Assembly (NCBI GenBank): GCA_023421795.1
Contig: JAEZSO010000002.1
Span: 62,001-126,000, forward strand
Source: Cyanobacteria bacterium OH_PDB_230
GTDB lineage: Bacteria; Cyanobacteriota; Vampirovibrionia; Gastranaerophilales; Gastranaerophilaceae
Length of the DNA: 64,000 bases
Direction: 5' to 3'
The notes under the pieces are model-generated. The model had not been told where the DNA came from. It made no database searches and saw nothing but the letters and a program-made list of their open reading frames with translations. The translations under genes and the position numbers were made by a program. This document shows, one piece after another, positions 52,606 to 60,891 of the stretch (position 1 is the stretch's first letter; each line of letters opens with the position of its first letter).

Positions 52606-52974
52606 ATGAGCGTACAAACTATTTTAGAATCAATTGAAAAATTAACATTATTAGAAGCAGCTGAATTAGTAAAAGCTATGGAAGAAAAATTCGGCGTTTC
52701 TGCAGCAGCTCCAGTAGCAGTAGCAGCAGTAGCAGCAGCTCCAGCAGAAGCAGCTGAAGAAGCAAGCGAAGTTTCTGTTATCCTAGCATCAGCTGGCGCT
52801 AACAAAATCAACGTTCTTAAAGAAGTTAGAGCTATCACTGGCCTTGGCTTAAAAGAAGCTAAAGATTTAGTAGATGCAGCTCCAAAAGCTATCAAAGAAG
52901 GCATCAAAAAAGAAGAAGCTGAAGAAATCAAGAAAAAACTTGAAGAAGCTGGCGCTACAATCGAAATCAAATAG
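52606..52974 (+). CDS. rplL: 50S ribosomal protein L7/L12
   Basis: 122 residues. N-terminal helices, Ala-rich hinge, and C-terminal KINVLKEVRAITGLGLKEAKDLV typical of L7/L12. AAAGGAG precedes the ATG. A strong terminator follows, so the operon stops here. Confidence 0.95.
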   Translation: MSVQTILESIEKLTLLEAAELVKAMEEKFGVSAAAPVAVAAVAAAPAEAAEEASEVSVILASAGANKINVLKEVRAITGLGLKEAKDLVDAAPKAIKEGIKKEEAEEIKKKLEEAGATIEIK

Positions 52975-52992
52975 TTTTCATAAACTATATAA

Positions 52993-53025
52993 AAGAAGAT
53001 GGGCTATATGTCCATCTTTTTTTTT
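52993..53025 (+). terminator. rplJ-rplL terminator
   Basis: AAGATGG, 9-base loop, CCATCTT plus a run of T. Confidence 0.85.
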
Positions 53026-53187
53026 GTAAAATAACTTGTTTACATACACATAGGATTTTCATATTGTCCACCTGACTAATCTAAATATTACCTGAAACTC
53101 TATAGAAACAGACTTGAAAATTTATAATACTGATAGAGGTTAATTAAATTATTCATGCTATTTGAAGGATTAGATAAGGAGAATCGG

Positions 53188-53718
53188 ATGAAGAAGTTAT
53201 TTAGTTTAATCTGCGCCTTGTTATTTATGGGTGCATTAGCGTCTTTCGCTGCATGCCCTATTTGCGAAAAACCTCAGCCAAAATGCTGTGACGACAAATG
53301 CAGCTGCGAAACACCGGATGAAGTTGTCGTCAAAGAAGAATCCTGCTGTTACTCGTTGTCACAAACTGAATTATACAAAAAATTGTGTATGGATCAGTGC
53401 CAAATGGACAAAGCTTGCTGCCTTTATGAAAAATACAAATGTGAAACAGCTCCAATAAAAGAACAATTGAGATGCGAAAAAGCAAAACTTTGCCAATTGA
53501 TTAAACAATGTGCTCCAAAATGTGAAATCGACGCACAAAAAGATAAAATCAAATGTCTTAAAGAAGAAATCAAAACAAAATTTGAATGTTATGAAGACGG
53601 CTTAAAGTGCTTATTAACAAAATGTCAGCTTAAAGAGTACAAAAAAATCAAAAAATGTGAAAACAAAAAATACAAAAAATTAAGAAAAAGTAACTGCTGC
53701 TGTAAAGGTGCAAAATAA
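53188..53718 (+). CDS. Cys-rich secreted protein
   Basis: 176 residues. A 19-22 residue signal peptide ends in SFAAC; the rest has about 25 Cys among many Lys/Glu in an otherwise helical, charged pattern (KCETAPIKEQLRCEKAKLC), ending NCCCKGAK. The spacing suggests repeated helical hairpins held by Cys, not a known metallothionein. ATG 53188 has AAGGAG upstream. Second Cys-rich export candidate in the window, unrelated in sequence to that at 29934. Function unknown. Confidence 0.65.
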   Translation: MKKLFSLICALLFMGALASFAACPICEKPQPKCCDDKCSCETPDEVVVKEESCCYSLSQTELYKKLCMDQCQMDKACCLYEKYKCETAPIKEQLRCEKAKLCQLIKQCAPKCEIDAQKDKIKCLKEEIKTKFECYEDGLKCLLTKCQLKEYKKIKKCENKKYKKLRKSNCCCKGAK

Positions 53719-53744
53719 AATACTCAAATAATTTTAAATGTCAA

Positions 53745-53770
53745 AGAGCCTCTGTTAATAGAGGCTTTTT
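53745..53770 (+). terminator. Terminator of the Cys-rich gene
   Basis: AGCCTCT, 6-base loop, AGAGGCT, TTTTT. Confidence 0.8.
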
Positions 53771-53942
53771 GCTTTAAGGTCAATTTTATAAAAATCTAAA
53801 ACGGCATGGCAAATAAACACTAGAAACAACTTAACCTTCCCTGAAGGTTAAAATCTCGCCGAAATTAATATATATAAATGGTTTACTTTCAGAAAAATAT
53901 CGTTAAAATAAAAATGTAAAATTATAACCAAGGGGGTAAACC

Positions 53943-54509
53943 ATGAGTTTGAATGGTCAAGGAATGTTAGTAGCTGCTTTATCAGGATTAACCAATACTT
54001 ATTCCGCGTTTTCTACACAAATAAGCAAAAACGGAGGAATAACTCTGGAGGATTTATCAAATCCGTCTGACGAAGTAAAAGCAAAATTAGGCTATGGAAA
54101 CAATAACTTTCTTCAATATCTTTCAAGCAATTTCTCTAACCTGGATTCAAACAAAGACGGTAAAATCGATTCTAATGACCTAAACAAGCTTACGCAAACA
54201 ATGCAGCAAAAAGGGTTGACCTATAACGAAATCGTTCAATTATGCGCATCAGGGAATTCCGGCATGAGTAATACTTTGATGGATACTGTTTTAACTTATT
54301 TCAACAAAATAGACAAAAACGGTGACGGAAGGGTTACAACCCAAGAAATAAGCGAATTTGGATTTGAATCCGACAGACAAAAAATGGATACCCAATATAA
54401 CGGATTTAAAGCGTCAAGCATGAGTATGTTCTATACTGATTCAGAGTCAGACAAAGAACCTTCAAGCATTTTGGACAGCATGTATCCTTCAGCAAATAAA
54501 CAATCTTAG
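53943..54509 (+). CDS. EF-hand calcium-binding protein
   Basis: 188 residues. Two EF-hand loops: DSNKDGKIDSND and DKNGDGRVTTQE, each with the D-x-D/N-x-D-G spacing. N-terminus (MSLNGQGMLVAALSGLTNTYS) is hydrophobic but not a clear signal peptide. Probable Ca2+ sensor or buffer; such proteins are rare but recurring in bacteria. AAGGGGGT lies before ATG 53943. Confidence 0.8.
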   Translation: MSLNGQGMLVAALSGLTNTYSAFSTQISKNGGITLEDLSNPSDEVKAKLGYGNNNFLQYLSSNFSNLDSNKDGKIDSNDLNKLTQTMQQKGLTYNEIVQLCASGNSGMSNTLMDTVLTYFNKIDKNGDGRVTTQEISEFGFESDRQKMDTQYNGFKASSMSMFYTDSESDKEPSSILDSMYPSANKQS

Positions 54510-54523
54510 TAAAATAAACTTAA

Positions 54524-54554
54524 AAAAAGAGGGTGCCAAAGCACTCTCTTTTTT
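54524..54554 (+). terminator. Terminator of the EF-hand gene
   Basis: AAGAGGGTGC, CAAA, GCACTCTCTT, then T run. Confidence 0.85.
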
Positions 54555-54569
54555 GTTGAAACTTGTTAT

Positions 54570-54755
54570 TTACTTGGCATCTTCTTTTATAATAATTAAA
54601 TTGTGAGCTATTTTCATAACACAAGTAGGCAAAATCACTTCTTCAAGCCCATTTGCAATACTTATAATACTTTTAGCTTTAAGAACCACATCTTCGCCTT
54701 TATAAGTAAAGGTATAATCCGTGTCTCTGTCTGATCTGATTGTAATTTTGTCCAT
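54570..54755 (-). CDS. Small conserved-looking protein in the recR operon
   Basis: 61 residues, beta-rich (ITIRSDRDTDYTFTYKGEDVV). AGGTG precedes the ATG, and it starts 30 bases after recR, so it is likely cotranscribed. No family recognised. Confidence 0.55.
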   Translation of the reverse strand: MDKITIRSDRDTDYTFTYKGEDVVLKAKSIISIANGLEEVILPTCVMKIAHNLIIIKEDAK

Positions 54756-54784
54756 AATGCACCTGTCTTTTCTATATTTAACTT

Positions 54785-55384
54785 TTATACTATTTCTCTT
54801 CTTCCCTCGATTGCTCTTGCAAGTGTTATCTCATCGGCGTATTCGAGGTCTGAACCTATTGGAATACCAAAAGCAATTCTTGAGATTTTAATGTTAAAAG
54901 GTTTTATTAGTTTGTTGAGATACAAGCTCGTTGCCTCTCCTTCAACAGAAGGGCTCAGTGCCAGAATAATTTCCTTCACTTCGTCATTTGTAATCCTATG
55001 AAGAAGTTCTTTTATTCTTATATCTTCGGCGCCGATGCCGTCTATGGGCGATAAAACGCCCTGAAGCACATGGTATAAACCTTGATATTCTCTTGTTTTT
55101 TCAATAGCAATAAGGTCCTTGGTTTCGGCAACCACACAGATAATAGAGCGGTCCCTTTTAGAGCTCTGGCAAATCTCGCAAGGATTTGAAGCTGAAAGAT
55201 TAAAACATGTTTCACAGTAATGAATTGTTTTCTTTGATTCTACAATCATCGATGCAAATTTTTCAATCTCGCTTAGAGGCATCTTCAGAAGATGAAAAGC
55301 CATCCTTTGCGCTGATTTTGGCCCTATCCCGGGAAACTTTTGAAAAAACTCTATTAGATTAGCCAGCGGCTTAGTATACTGCAT
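54785..55384 (-). CDS. recR: Recombination protein RecR
   Basis: 199 residues. Helix-hairpin-helix FPGIGPKSAQRMAFHLL, four-Cys zinc finger CETCFNLSASNPCEIC, and a Toprim domain (VVAETKDLIAIEKT). Gap-repair with RecFO. Its ATG overlaps the ybaB stop by one base, so the two are coupled. Confidence 0.95.
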   Translation of the reverse strand: MQYTKPLANLIEFFQKFPGIGPKSAQRMAFHLLKMPLSEIEKFASMIVESKKTIHYCETCFNLSASNPCEICQSSKRDRSIICVVAETKDLIAIEKTREYQGLYHVLQGVLSPIDGIGAEDIRIKELLHRITNDEVKEIILALSPSVEGEATSLYLNKLIKPFNIKISRIAFGIPIGSDLEYADEITLARAIEGRREIV

Positions 55385-55716
55385 TAAAATAACCCTGGGA
55401 TATTGATTCCGCCAGTGATACTTTTCATTTTAGATTCCATTTGGTTTGAAGCATCTTTGCTGGCTTGGCTCATCGCTGTAGAAATCAAATCTTCAAGCAT
55501 TTCTATTGTATCTTCATCGACAGATGCCGGGTTTTCAGGATTGATTGCTTGTGCAGACAGCTTGATAGACTTGAATTTACCTTGTCCGTCACAAACCACC
55601 TTAACCGCTCCGTTTCCAGCTTCAGCTGAAATTTCGACATTGGAAAGTTCTGCCTGAGCATCTTGTAATTTTTTTTGCATTTGCTGAGCTTGCTTCATCA
55701 TGCTTGCTATGTTCAT
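55384..55716 (-). CDS. ybaB: YbaB/EbfC nucleoid-associated protein
   Basis: 110 residues. MNIASMMKQAQQMQKKLQDAQ start and GQGKFKSIKL match YbaB/EbfC, a DNA-binding dimer usually next to recR. Overlaps recR by one base. Confidence 0.92.
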   Translation of the reverse strand: MNIASMMKQAQQMQKKLQDAQAELSNVEISAEAGNGAVKVVCDGQGKFKSIKLSAQAINPENPASVDEDTIEMLEDLISTAMSQASKDASNQMESKMKSITGGINIPGLF

Positions 55717-55862
55717 TATAACTCCTCCATAATGTTTTATTTTAGAAAATAATTAGGAATTTCTGCAGATCAAAAATTCCTAACTTAAATTATAGGACAA
55801 CTACACTTTTAGAACAAGTCATTTCTGAACCTGATGCTACAACAGAGATTTTATCTTTTGTA

Positions 55863-56030
55863 TTATGAACGTCTCATCAAATCAGAAAGTTTGACTTCGG
55901 ATTTTTTTACGGGAGGTTTTTGCTCTCTTACGGGTGCTTTTGAGTATTTAAACTGAGAAAGTCCGACAAAAATCTTTTCTTCTTTTTTTATCATTAATAT
56001 ATCTTTTAAAAAATCAATAAACTCTTTCAC
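55863..56030 (-). CDS. Possible 55-residue small protein
   Basis: 55 residues, GTG start at 56030 with AGAGG about eight bases upstream. Sequence starts MKEFIDFLKDILMIKKEE and ends VKLSDLMRRS. It is hydrophobic then basic, with a proline patch. Fills most of the otherwise empty 55717-56140 gap ahead of ybaB; a hairpin at 55751-55781 follows. No family recognised. Confidence 0.45.
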   Translation of the reverse strand: MKEFIDFLKDILMIKKEEKIFVGLSQFKYSKAPVREQKPPVKKSEVKLSDLMRRS

Positions 56031-56125
56031 TGGTTTACCTCTCTCTCTCTTTTTATTTTAGCTTTAAACTAATTTTTTATATCCTTTATTAAAACCATTT
56101 TTAAAATATTTTTAATCCCCAATTA

Positions 56126-56134
56126 TGCTATATT
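56126..56134 (+). promoter_or_regulatory. Extended -10 predicting a leaderless mRNA
   Basis: TGCTATATT; the transcript should start at about 56141, on the ATG of the HEAT-like gene. Confidence 0.5.
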
Positions 56135-56140
56135 TAATAT

Positions 56141-56863
56141 ATGAATAATAATTTAGACATTGTAGTATCAGGTGACACTGAACTTATACAAAAAGCCTAT
56201 GAATATTGCTGTTTTAACTTTTCTCATAATGAGATTATTGAAGAACTAAAAAAAGATGATGAAATAAAAAAACAGCTGTGCATAATAAATTTAAAATCAG
56301 TGAACAATCAAAAAGAAGCTGACCTATTGGTTTCCAACCTTATAAACAAAGGCGGGCCAATAAGGGAAGTCACTTCTATGAAAATAAACGAGCTGATCAA
56401 TAAAGAAGAATATGTTCAATTCTTTCAAACAACTGGCACCATCGATATATTCATAAAAGCAATTAACGACGTAAATCCGAACGTTTCCAGAAATATAGTT
56501 GAGTTTATAAATTTAATAGAAAACAAAAATTACTTGAAATCACAAATTTATAAAAAAATATTTACTCTTTTCGATGAACTTGAAGATTTAAATAAATTTA
56601 AAAAATTAAAAAGCCACGTAATCAACAAAAAATCGTTTAACCTTTACTGGAGCCTTGAAACTATAATCCAGATTCTACCTGGGCTGGATTTGGACGAGAA
56701 TCTTGAAGAAATACTGTTGAAGGCATCTGAATACGAAGAATACCCAATAAGAGAAAAAGCGGCAAAAATCCTTTCAGGGCTAAACAAAAAAACTAATACC
56801 ATTATAAAATTGATTGAAACTCTAAAAGAGGATTGTAATATGTACGTACGAAGATATTTGTAG
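56141..56863 (+). CDS. HEAT-repeat-like helical protein
   Basis: 240 residues of alternating short helices (e.g. ADLLVSNLINKGGPIREVTSMKI and EYPIREKAAKILSGL), suggesting an alpha-solenoid adaptor. No catalytic motif. It precedes the ABC exporter by 48 bases on the same strand and may work with it. Confidence 0.55.
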   Translation: MNNNLDIVVSGDTELIQKAYEYCCFNFSHNEIIEELKKDDEIKKQLCIINLKSVNNQKEADLLVSNLINKGGPIREVTSMKINELINKEEYVQFFQTTGTIDIFIKAINDVNPNVSRNIVEFINLIENKNYLKSQIYKKIFTLFDELEDLNKFKKLKSHVINKKSFNLYWSLETIIQILPGLDLDENLEEILLKASEYEEYPIREKAAKILSGLNKKTNTIIKLIETLKEDCNMYVRRYL

Positions 56864-56910
56864 CAATTATGATATACTTAATTTTATAATCAGAGAAAGT
56901 TTACGCAACA

Positions 56911-58731
56911 ATGTTTATAATACAGTTTATCCAATTTTTAAAATATTTTGGTAAGGGGTACTATTTTAAACTTTTTAATATGCTGTTTCTGGCATTTATG
57001 ACTAGTTTATTGGATTTTTTAAGCGTAACTTTGATAATACCGATTATTGTGGCAATAATGAACCCCGACCTGCTCATGAAAAATCCTTACGTAAAGGAAC
57101 TCGGAAAACACTTCCACATACCAACCAGCAGAGACCTTCTGATTTTAATGGGCTCTATTTTTATCGCCATTATTATCTTTAAAAATTTCTATATGATTTT
57201 TAACATGTACTGGCAAAATAAAATCATGAAAGACTGGTCTTTGGAAGTAAACAAAAAATTCATGAGATATTTTCTATATGCACCGTACGAAGAAAACTTG
57301 GAGCAATCAAACTCTCAAAGGATATTCCAAATGACCGGCCAAGTAGAGCAGGTTTTCGACAATTTTGTCTTCAGGGTGATAACTTTTATCTCCAACACAA
57401 TAGTTGTAGGTATGATTTTCGCCTGGCTCATATACCTTCTTCCTATATATACAACCTTTGCGATGTTCTTCTTTATTTTCTCAGCTTCCATCCAAAATAA
57501 TTTTTTCAGGATCATGGGCAGGAATATTGCTGATGAAAAATACAAATTAACCACAGGAGCCTTTTCTACTCTTATGTCGAGTTTATCTTGCATAAAAGAT
57601 ATCAAAATAAATGGCTGCGAAGATTATTTTTATAATGTTTACAAAAAAATCGCAACCAAACTGGTTCCATTATCGGAAAAAATCAATTTGATCCCCATCA
57701 TCCCCCAATATTTAATTGAAATAAACTTTGTAATCACTATTGTTATAATGCTTGTGGGAATCTATATACAATACAAAGGAAGCCCTACACACATTATGGC
57801 GGCATACGCAGTTGTAGCAATGGCTCTGTACAGAATGGCTCCACTAATATACAAAAGCCAAGTTTGCATCAACTATATAAATATTTTCAAAGACGATTTG
57901 TATAAATTGTTTGAAGTTTGCGACAAATACAAAAAATATGAAAACTATATGAGCGCATCCACAAAAGAAAAAATGAGTTTCACCGATTACATTGCTCTTA
58001 AAAACCTTTATTATTCCTATGACAAAAATGTTGACGTTCTTCACGATATAAATCTTGAAATTAGAAAAGGTGAATTTATAGGAATAATAGGACTTTCAGG
58101 AGCAGGGAAAACAACACTTGTTGATACTTTAATGGGTTTATTGATTCCAAAAGGAGAAATCCTTGTCGATGATATACCCATAACCCCTCAAAACGTAAGA
58201 AAATTTCAAAATATTGTAGGTTATGTATCACAAAACATAAATACAGTTGAAGGAACCGTAGTTCAGAATGTGGCCTGGGGGATAGACGAAAAAGAAATAG
58301 ACCAGGAAAGAATAATCCAATCTTTAAAACAAGCTCAATTATTTGACCAGTTAATAACAATGCCTGACGGCCTAAACACAAAAATAAACCAAGACGGAAC
58401 AGGCATCTCGCAGGGGCAAAAACAAAGAATAGGAATCGCAAGAGCACTATACAGAAACCCTGAAATAATAATCTTAGATGAAGCTACTTCTTCTTTAGAT
58501 GTAAAAGTTGAAAACGGTTTAGCAGAAACCTTAAACAGCTTAAAAGGCACAAAAACAATAATTGCGATAGCTCACAGGCTCAGCACATTGAAAAACTGTG
58601 ACAGAATAATCTATCTTCACGAAGGTCAGTTAGTAGACGTTGGTACATTTGATGAGTTATCCAAAAAACATCCTCAATTTGAAGAAATTATAAAATTATC
58701 AAGGATTAAGCTTAACGAAGAAACGCTTTAG
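56911..58731 (+). CDS. ABC exporter, fused permease and ATPase (MsbA/PglK-like)
   Basis: 606 residues. Six N-terminal membrane helices, then an ATPase with Walker A GLSGAGKTT, signature ISQGQKQRIGIARALYR, Walker B IIILDEATSSLD. Likely a lipid or lipid-linked glycan flippase of the inner membrane; PglK-type resemblance is from general layout. Stop codon overlaps the convergent SMR gene by four bases. Confidence 0.87.
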   Translation: MFIIQFIQFLKYFGKGYYFKLFNMLFLAFMTSLLDFLSVTLIIPIIVAIMNPDLLMKNPYVKELGKHFHIPTSRDLLILMGSIFIAIIIFKNFYMIFNMYWQNKIMKDWSLEVNKKFMRYFLYAPYEENLEQSNSQRIFQMTGQVEQVFDNFVFRVITFISNTIVVGMIFAWLIYLLPIYTTFAMFFFIFSASIQNNFFRIMGRNIADEKYKLTTGAFSTLMSSLSCIKDIKINGCEDYFYNVYKKIATKLVPLSEKINLIPIIPQYLIEINFVITIVIMLVGIYIQYKGSPTHIMAAYAVVAMALYRMAPLIYKSQVCINYINIFKDDLYKLFEVCDKYKKYENYMSASTKEKMSFTDYIALKNLYYSYDKNVDVLHDINLEIRKGEFIGIIGLSGAGKTTLVDTLMGLLIPKGEILVDDIPITPQNVRKFQNIVGYVSQNINTVEGTVVQNVAWGIDEKEIDQERIIQSLKQAQLFDQLITMPDGLNTKINQDGTGISQGQKQRIGIARALYRNPEIIILDEATSSLDVKVENGLAETLNSLKGTKTIIAIAHRLSTLKNCDRIIYLHEGQLVDVGTFDELSKKHPQFEEIIKLSRIKLNEETL

Positions 58732-59048
58732 TCAGGAACTGTAATTTTCAAACCTATAATGCCAATCAGGATTAACATTATGAAGGTTATTCTCATAACA
58801 TCCACAGGTTCTTTAAACAAGATTATTCCGAAGATGACGGTTCCAACCGTACCAATACCTGTCCAAATAGCATAAGCTGTTCCTAAAGGCAGATTTTTCA
58901 ATGCCAACGACAAAAGATAAAAACTTATTATCATTCCAAAAACCGTTAACACGCTCGGAAATACTTTTGTAAAACCTTCTGAATATTTTAAACCTATGGC
59001 CCAAAAAATCTCAAACAGCCCGGCCACAAACAGAATTATCCATCTCAT
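58728..59048 (-). CDS. SMR-family exporter, Gdx/SugE-like
   Basis: 106 residues, four helices. Conserved Glu in LFEIFWAIGLKYSEGF and GTAYAIWTGIG place it with Gdx (SugE), which exports guanidinium ions. ATG 59048 has AAGGGAAAG upstream; TTG 59066 is rejected. It has a structured 5' leader that could hold a guanidine-type switch. Confidence 0.83.
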   Translation of the reverse strand: MRWIILFVAGLFEIFWAIGLKYSEGFTKVFPSVLTVFGMIISFYLLSLALKNLPLGTAYAIWTGIGTVGTVIFGIILFKEPVDVMRITFIMLILIGIIGLKITVPD

Positions 59049-59090
59049 ATCTTTCCCTTTCAGCAATTCATAACATGATATTACAACAAA

Positions 59091-59145
59091 CCCGATTGCT
59101 CAAGATAGTCTCTGCTTATTTTTATAAGCAATTTATGAGATTGGG
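59091..59145 (-). promoter_or_regulatory. Structured leader of the SMR gene
   Basis: Nested stems: TGCTTAT (59113-59119)/ATAAGCA (59124-59130) inside CTCA/TGAG and CCC/GGG. Function unassigned. Confidence 0.4.
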
Positions 59146-59221
59146 TTTTATTTCAAGAAAAAGCAAACGAATAGCCTTGAGAGCTTTTTATAAAGCAGTT
59201 ATAAAAACTGCTTTACGACTT

Positions 59222-60607
59222 TTACATATACAAGTCTCTTTCGCCTTTGAGAACTTTTTCAACCATAGATTTAGTAATTTCTTGAAGTTTTTCGTCTTCG
59301 GTTTCTGAAATTTCTTTCTGGATATATTTTAAGCCTATCTCTTTGGTTTCAGGGCTTGCATAATCTTGCAAATACTCTGCTAAAGTTGTTAGAGCGTTAG
59401 GCGCGCAAAAACGTTTGATAAGACCGGGTTTTGCCAAATCCATGAAATCTTTTCCGACTCTGCCTTTTCTGTAGCAGCTTGTACAAAAACTTGGATGATA
59501 ATCATTAAGCATAAGCTCTTTAGTTATCTCGTCCAATGTTCTGTTATCAGCCATTTCAAACTGTTCTGTCGCATTTTTATGAATTTTGTATCCGCCCGGA
59601 TTAGTTTTTGATTCGGCGCTCATTTGAGAAATACCTAGTTCCAAAAGTTCTTTTCTTAATTCGGGATTTTCTCTTGTTGAAAGGATTAACCCTGTATAAG
59701 GTACTGACAACCTTAAAACAGCTATTATCTTTTTAAATTCTTTATCTGAAAACTGTGAAGGCGGATTGTCCGAGAACGCAACTCCTTCAGCGTGTTCAAT
59801 CCTCGGAACAGATATTGTATGAGGACCAACACCGTATTTTTTATCCAGATGGTGTGAATGCATCAATGTTGCAAGCGTTTCAAATTTATAGTCGGCCAAG
59901 CCAAAAAGAGGTCCGATTCCCACATCGTCTATGCCTGCCTCAATAGCCCTGTCCATAGCTTCTAAACGCCATTCATAATTAGCTTTTTTTCCGCTCGGAT
60001 GAACCTGATTGTACGTTTCTCTGTGATAAGTTTCTTGAAACAACTGGTATGTACCGATTCCGAATGATTTTAACCTTTTAAATTCGTCAATACTCAATGG
60101 AGCAATGTTTACATTTATACGTCTTATTTCTCCGTTGAATACTTTTTCCTTGTAGATTCTCTCCATAATCTCCTGAAGATAATCAAGGCCGGCATGTTTA
60201 TAGTCTTCTCCCGTTAAAAGGACTATTCTTTTGTGTCCAAGCTGCATTATTGCTTTTGCTTCTTCAACAACTTCTTCGGGAGACAAATGTCTTCTTGTTA
60301 TTGCTTTATTATCCGCTCTAAAAGCGCAATAGACACAATTATTCGTGCAAATATTGCTTGCGTATAACGGGGCAAAAAGGACTATTCTTTTTCCGTAAAT
60401 TTTCTCTTTTAGTTCTTTTGCTGCCTTAAAAATCAGCTCTATAAGATTATCATCATCTACATTTAAAAGCACAGCCGACTCTTCTATGGTCAACCCTTTC
60501 AAATGCATCGCTTTATCAAGAATTTCTGTTACTTTGTTTTTATCTGCTTTTTTATCAATAAGATCAAAAATAATGTCTTCATTGATAATTTTATTTTCAA
60601 CGGCCAT
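59222..60607 (-). CDS. hydG: [FeFe]-hydrogenase maturase HydG
   Basis: 461 residues. Radical SAM motif CTNNCVYCAF in the NICTNNCVYC form, GEDYKHAG, YHPSFCTSCYRKGRVG plus a further Cys binding the auxiliary cluster. HydG cleaves tyrosine to CO and CN for the H-cluster. Implies an [FeFe]-hydrogenase elsewhere. ATG 60607 (AAAAGGA upstream) is the start; upstream residues to 60685 are excluded. Confidence 0.92.
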   Translation of the reverse strand: MAVENKIINEDIIFDLIDKKADKNKVTEILDKAMHLKGLTIEESAVLLNVDDDNLIELIFKAAKELKEKIYGKRIVLFAPLYASNICTNNCVYCAFRADNKAITRRHLSPEEVVEEAKAIMQLGHKRIVLLTGEDYKHAGLDYLQEIMERIYKEKVFNGEIRRINVNIAPLSIDEFKRLKSFGIGTYQLFQETYHRETYNQVHPSGKKANYEWRLEAMDRAIEAGIDDVGIGPLFGLADYKFETLATLMHSHHLDKKYGVGPHTISVPRIEHAEGVAFSDNPPSQFSDKEFKKIIAVLRLSVPYTGLILSTRENPELRKELLELGISQMSAESKTNPGGYKIHKNATEQFEMADNRTLDEITKELMLNDYHPSFCTSCYRKGRVGKDFMDLAKPGLIKRFCAPNALTTLAEYLQDYASPETKEIGLKYIQKEISETEDEKLQEITKSMVEKVLKGERDLYM

Positions 60608-60806
60608 GTCTTGTCCTTTTCCTGTGTTAAAGGCGTAAATAAGAATTATTATCAATATGCCTTTTATCTTTAATGGCAGGTTCAAAATTTATAATTTTAA
60701 TAAACCACCTATATTAAGATTTTACAGCAAAAAAATAAGTTAAAGGTAAATTCTTAATAAAAGATTAATAAAAAAATAATATGGGAAAACAAAAATTTTG
60801 AAAATC

Positions 60807-60834
60807 AGACCTTCTGGCATATTCTCCAGAGGTT
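60807..60834 (-). terminator. Terminator of the two-component/PilB-like operon
   Basis: ACCTtCTGG/CCAGaGGT hairpin with loop CATATTCT; minus-strand T-rich tail. Confidence 0.5.
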
Positions 60835-60891
60835 TGTATAAAATTGTTTGCTCTAAAAAAATTGGATCAGCACTCACGCTTAAAGCATAAT

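Noticed and set aside
52560..52970. Minus-strand ORF of 136 codons
   Set aside because: Antisense of rplL; its Ala/Ser richness mirrors the L7/L12 hinge codons.
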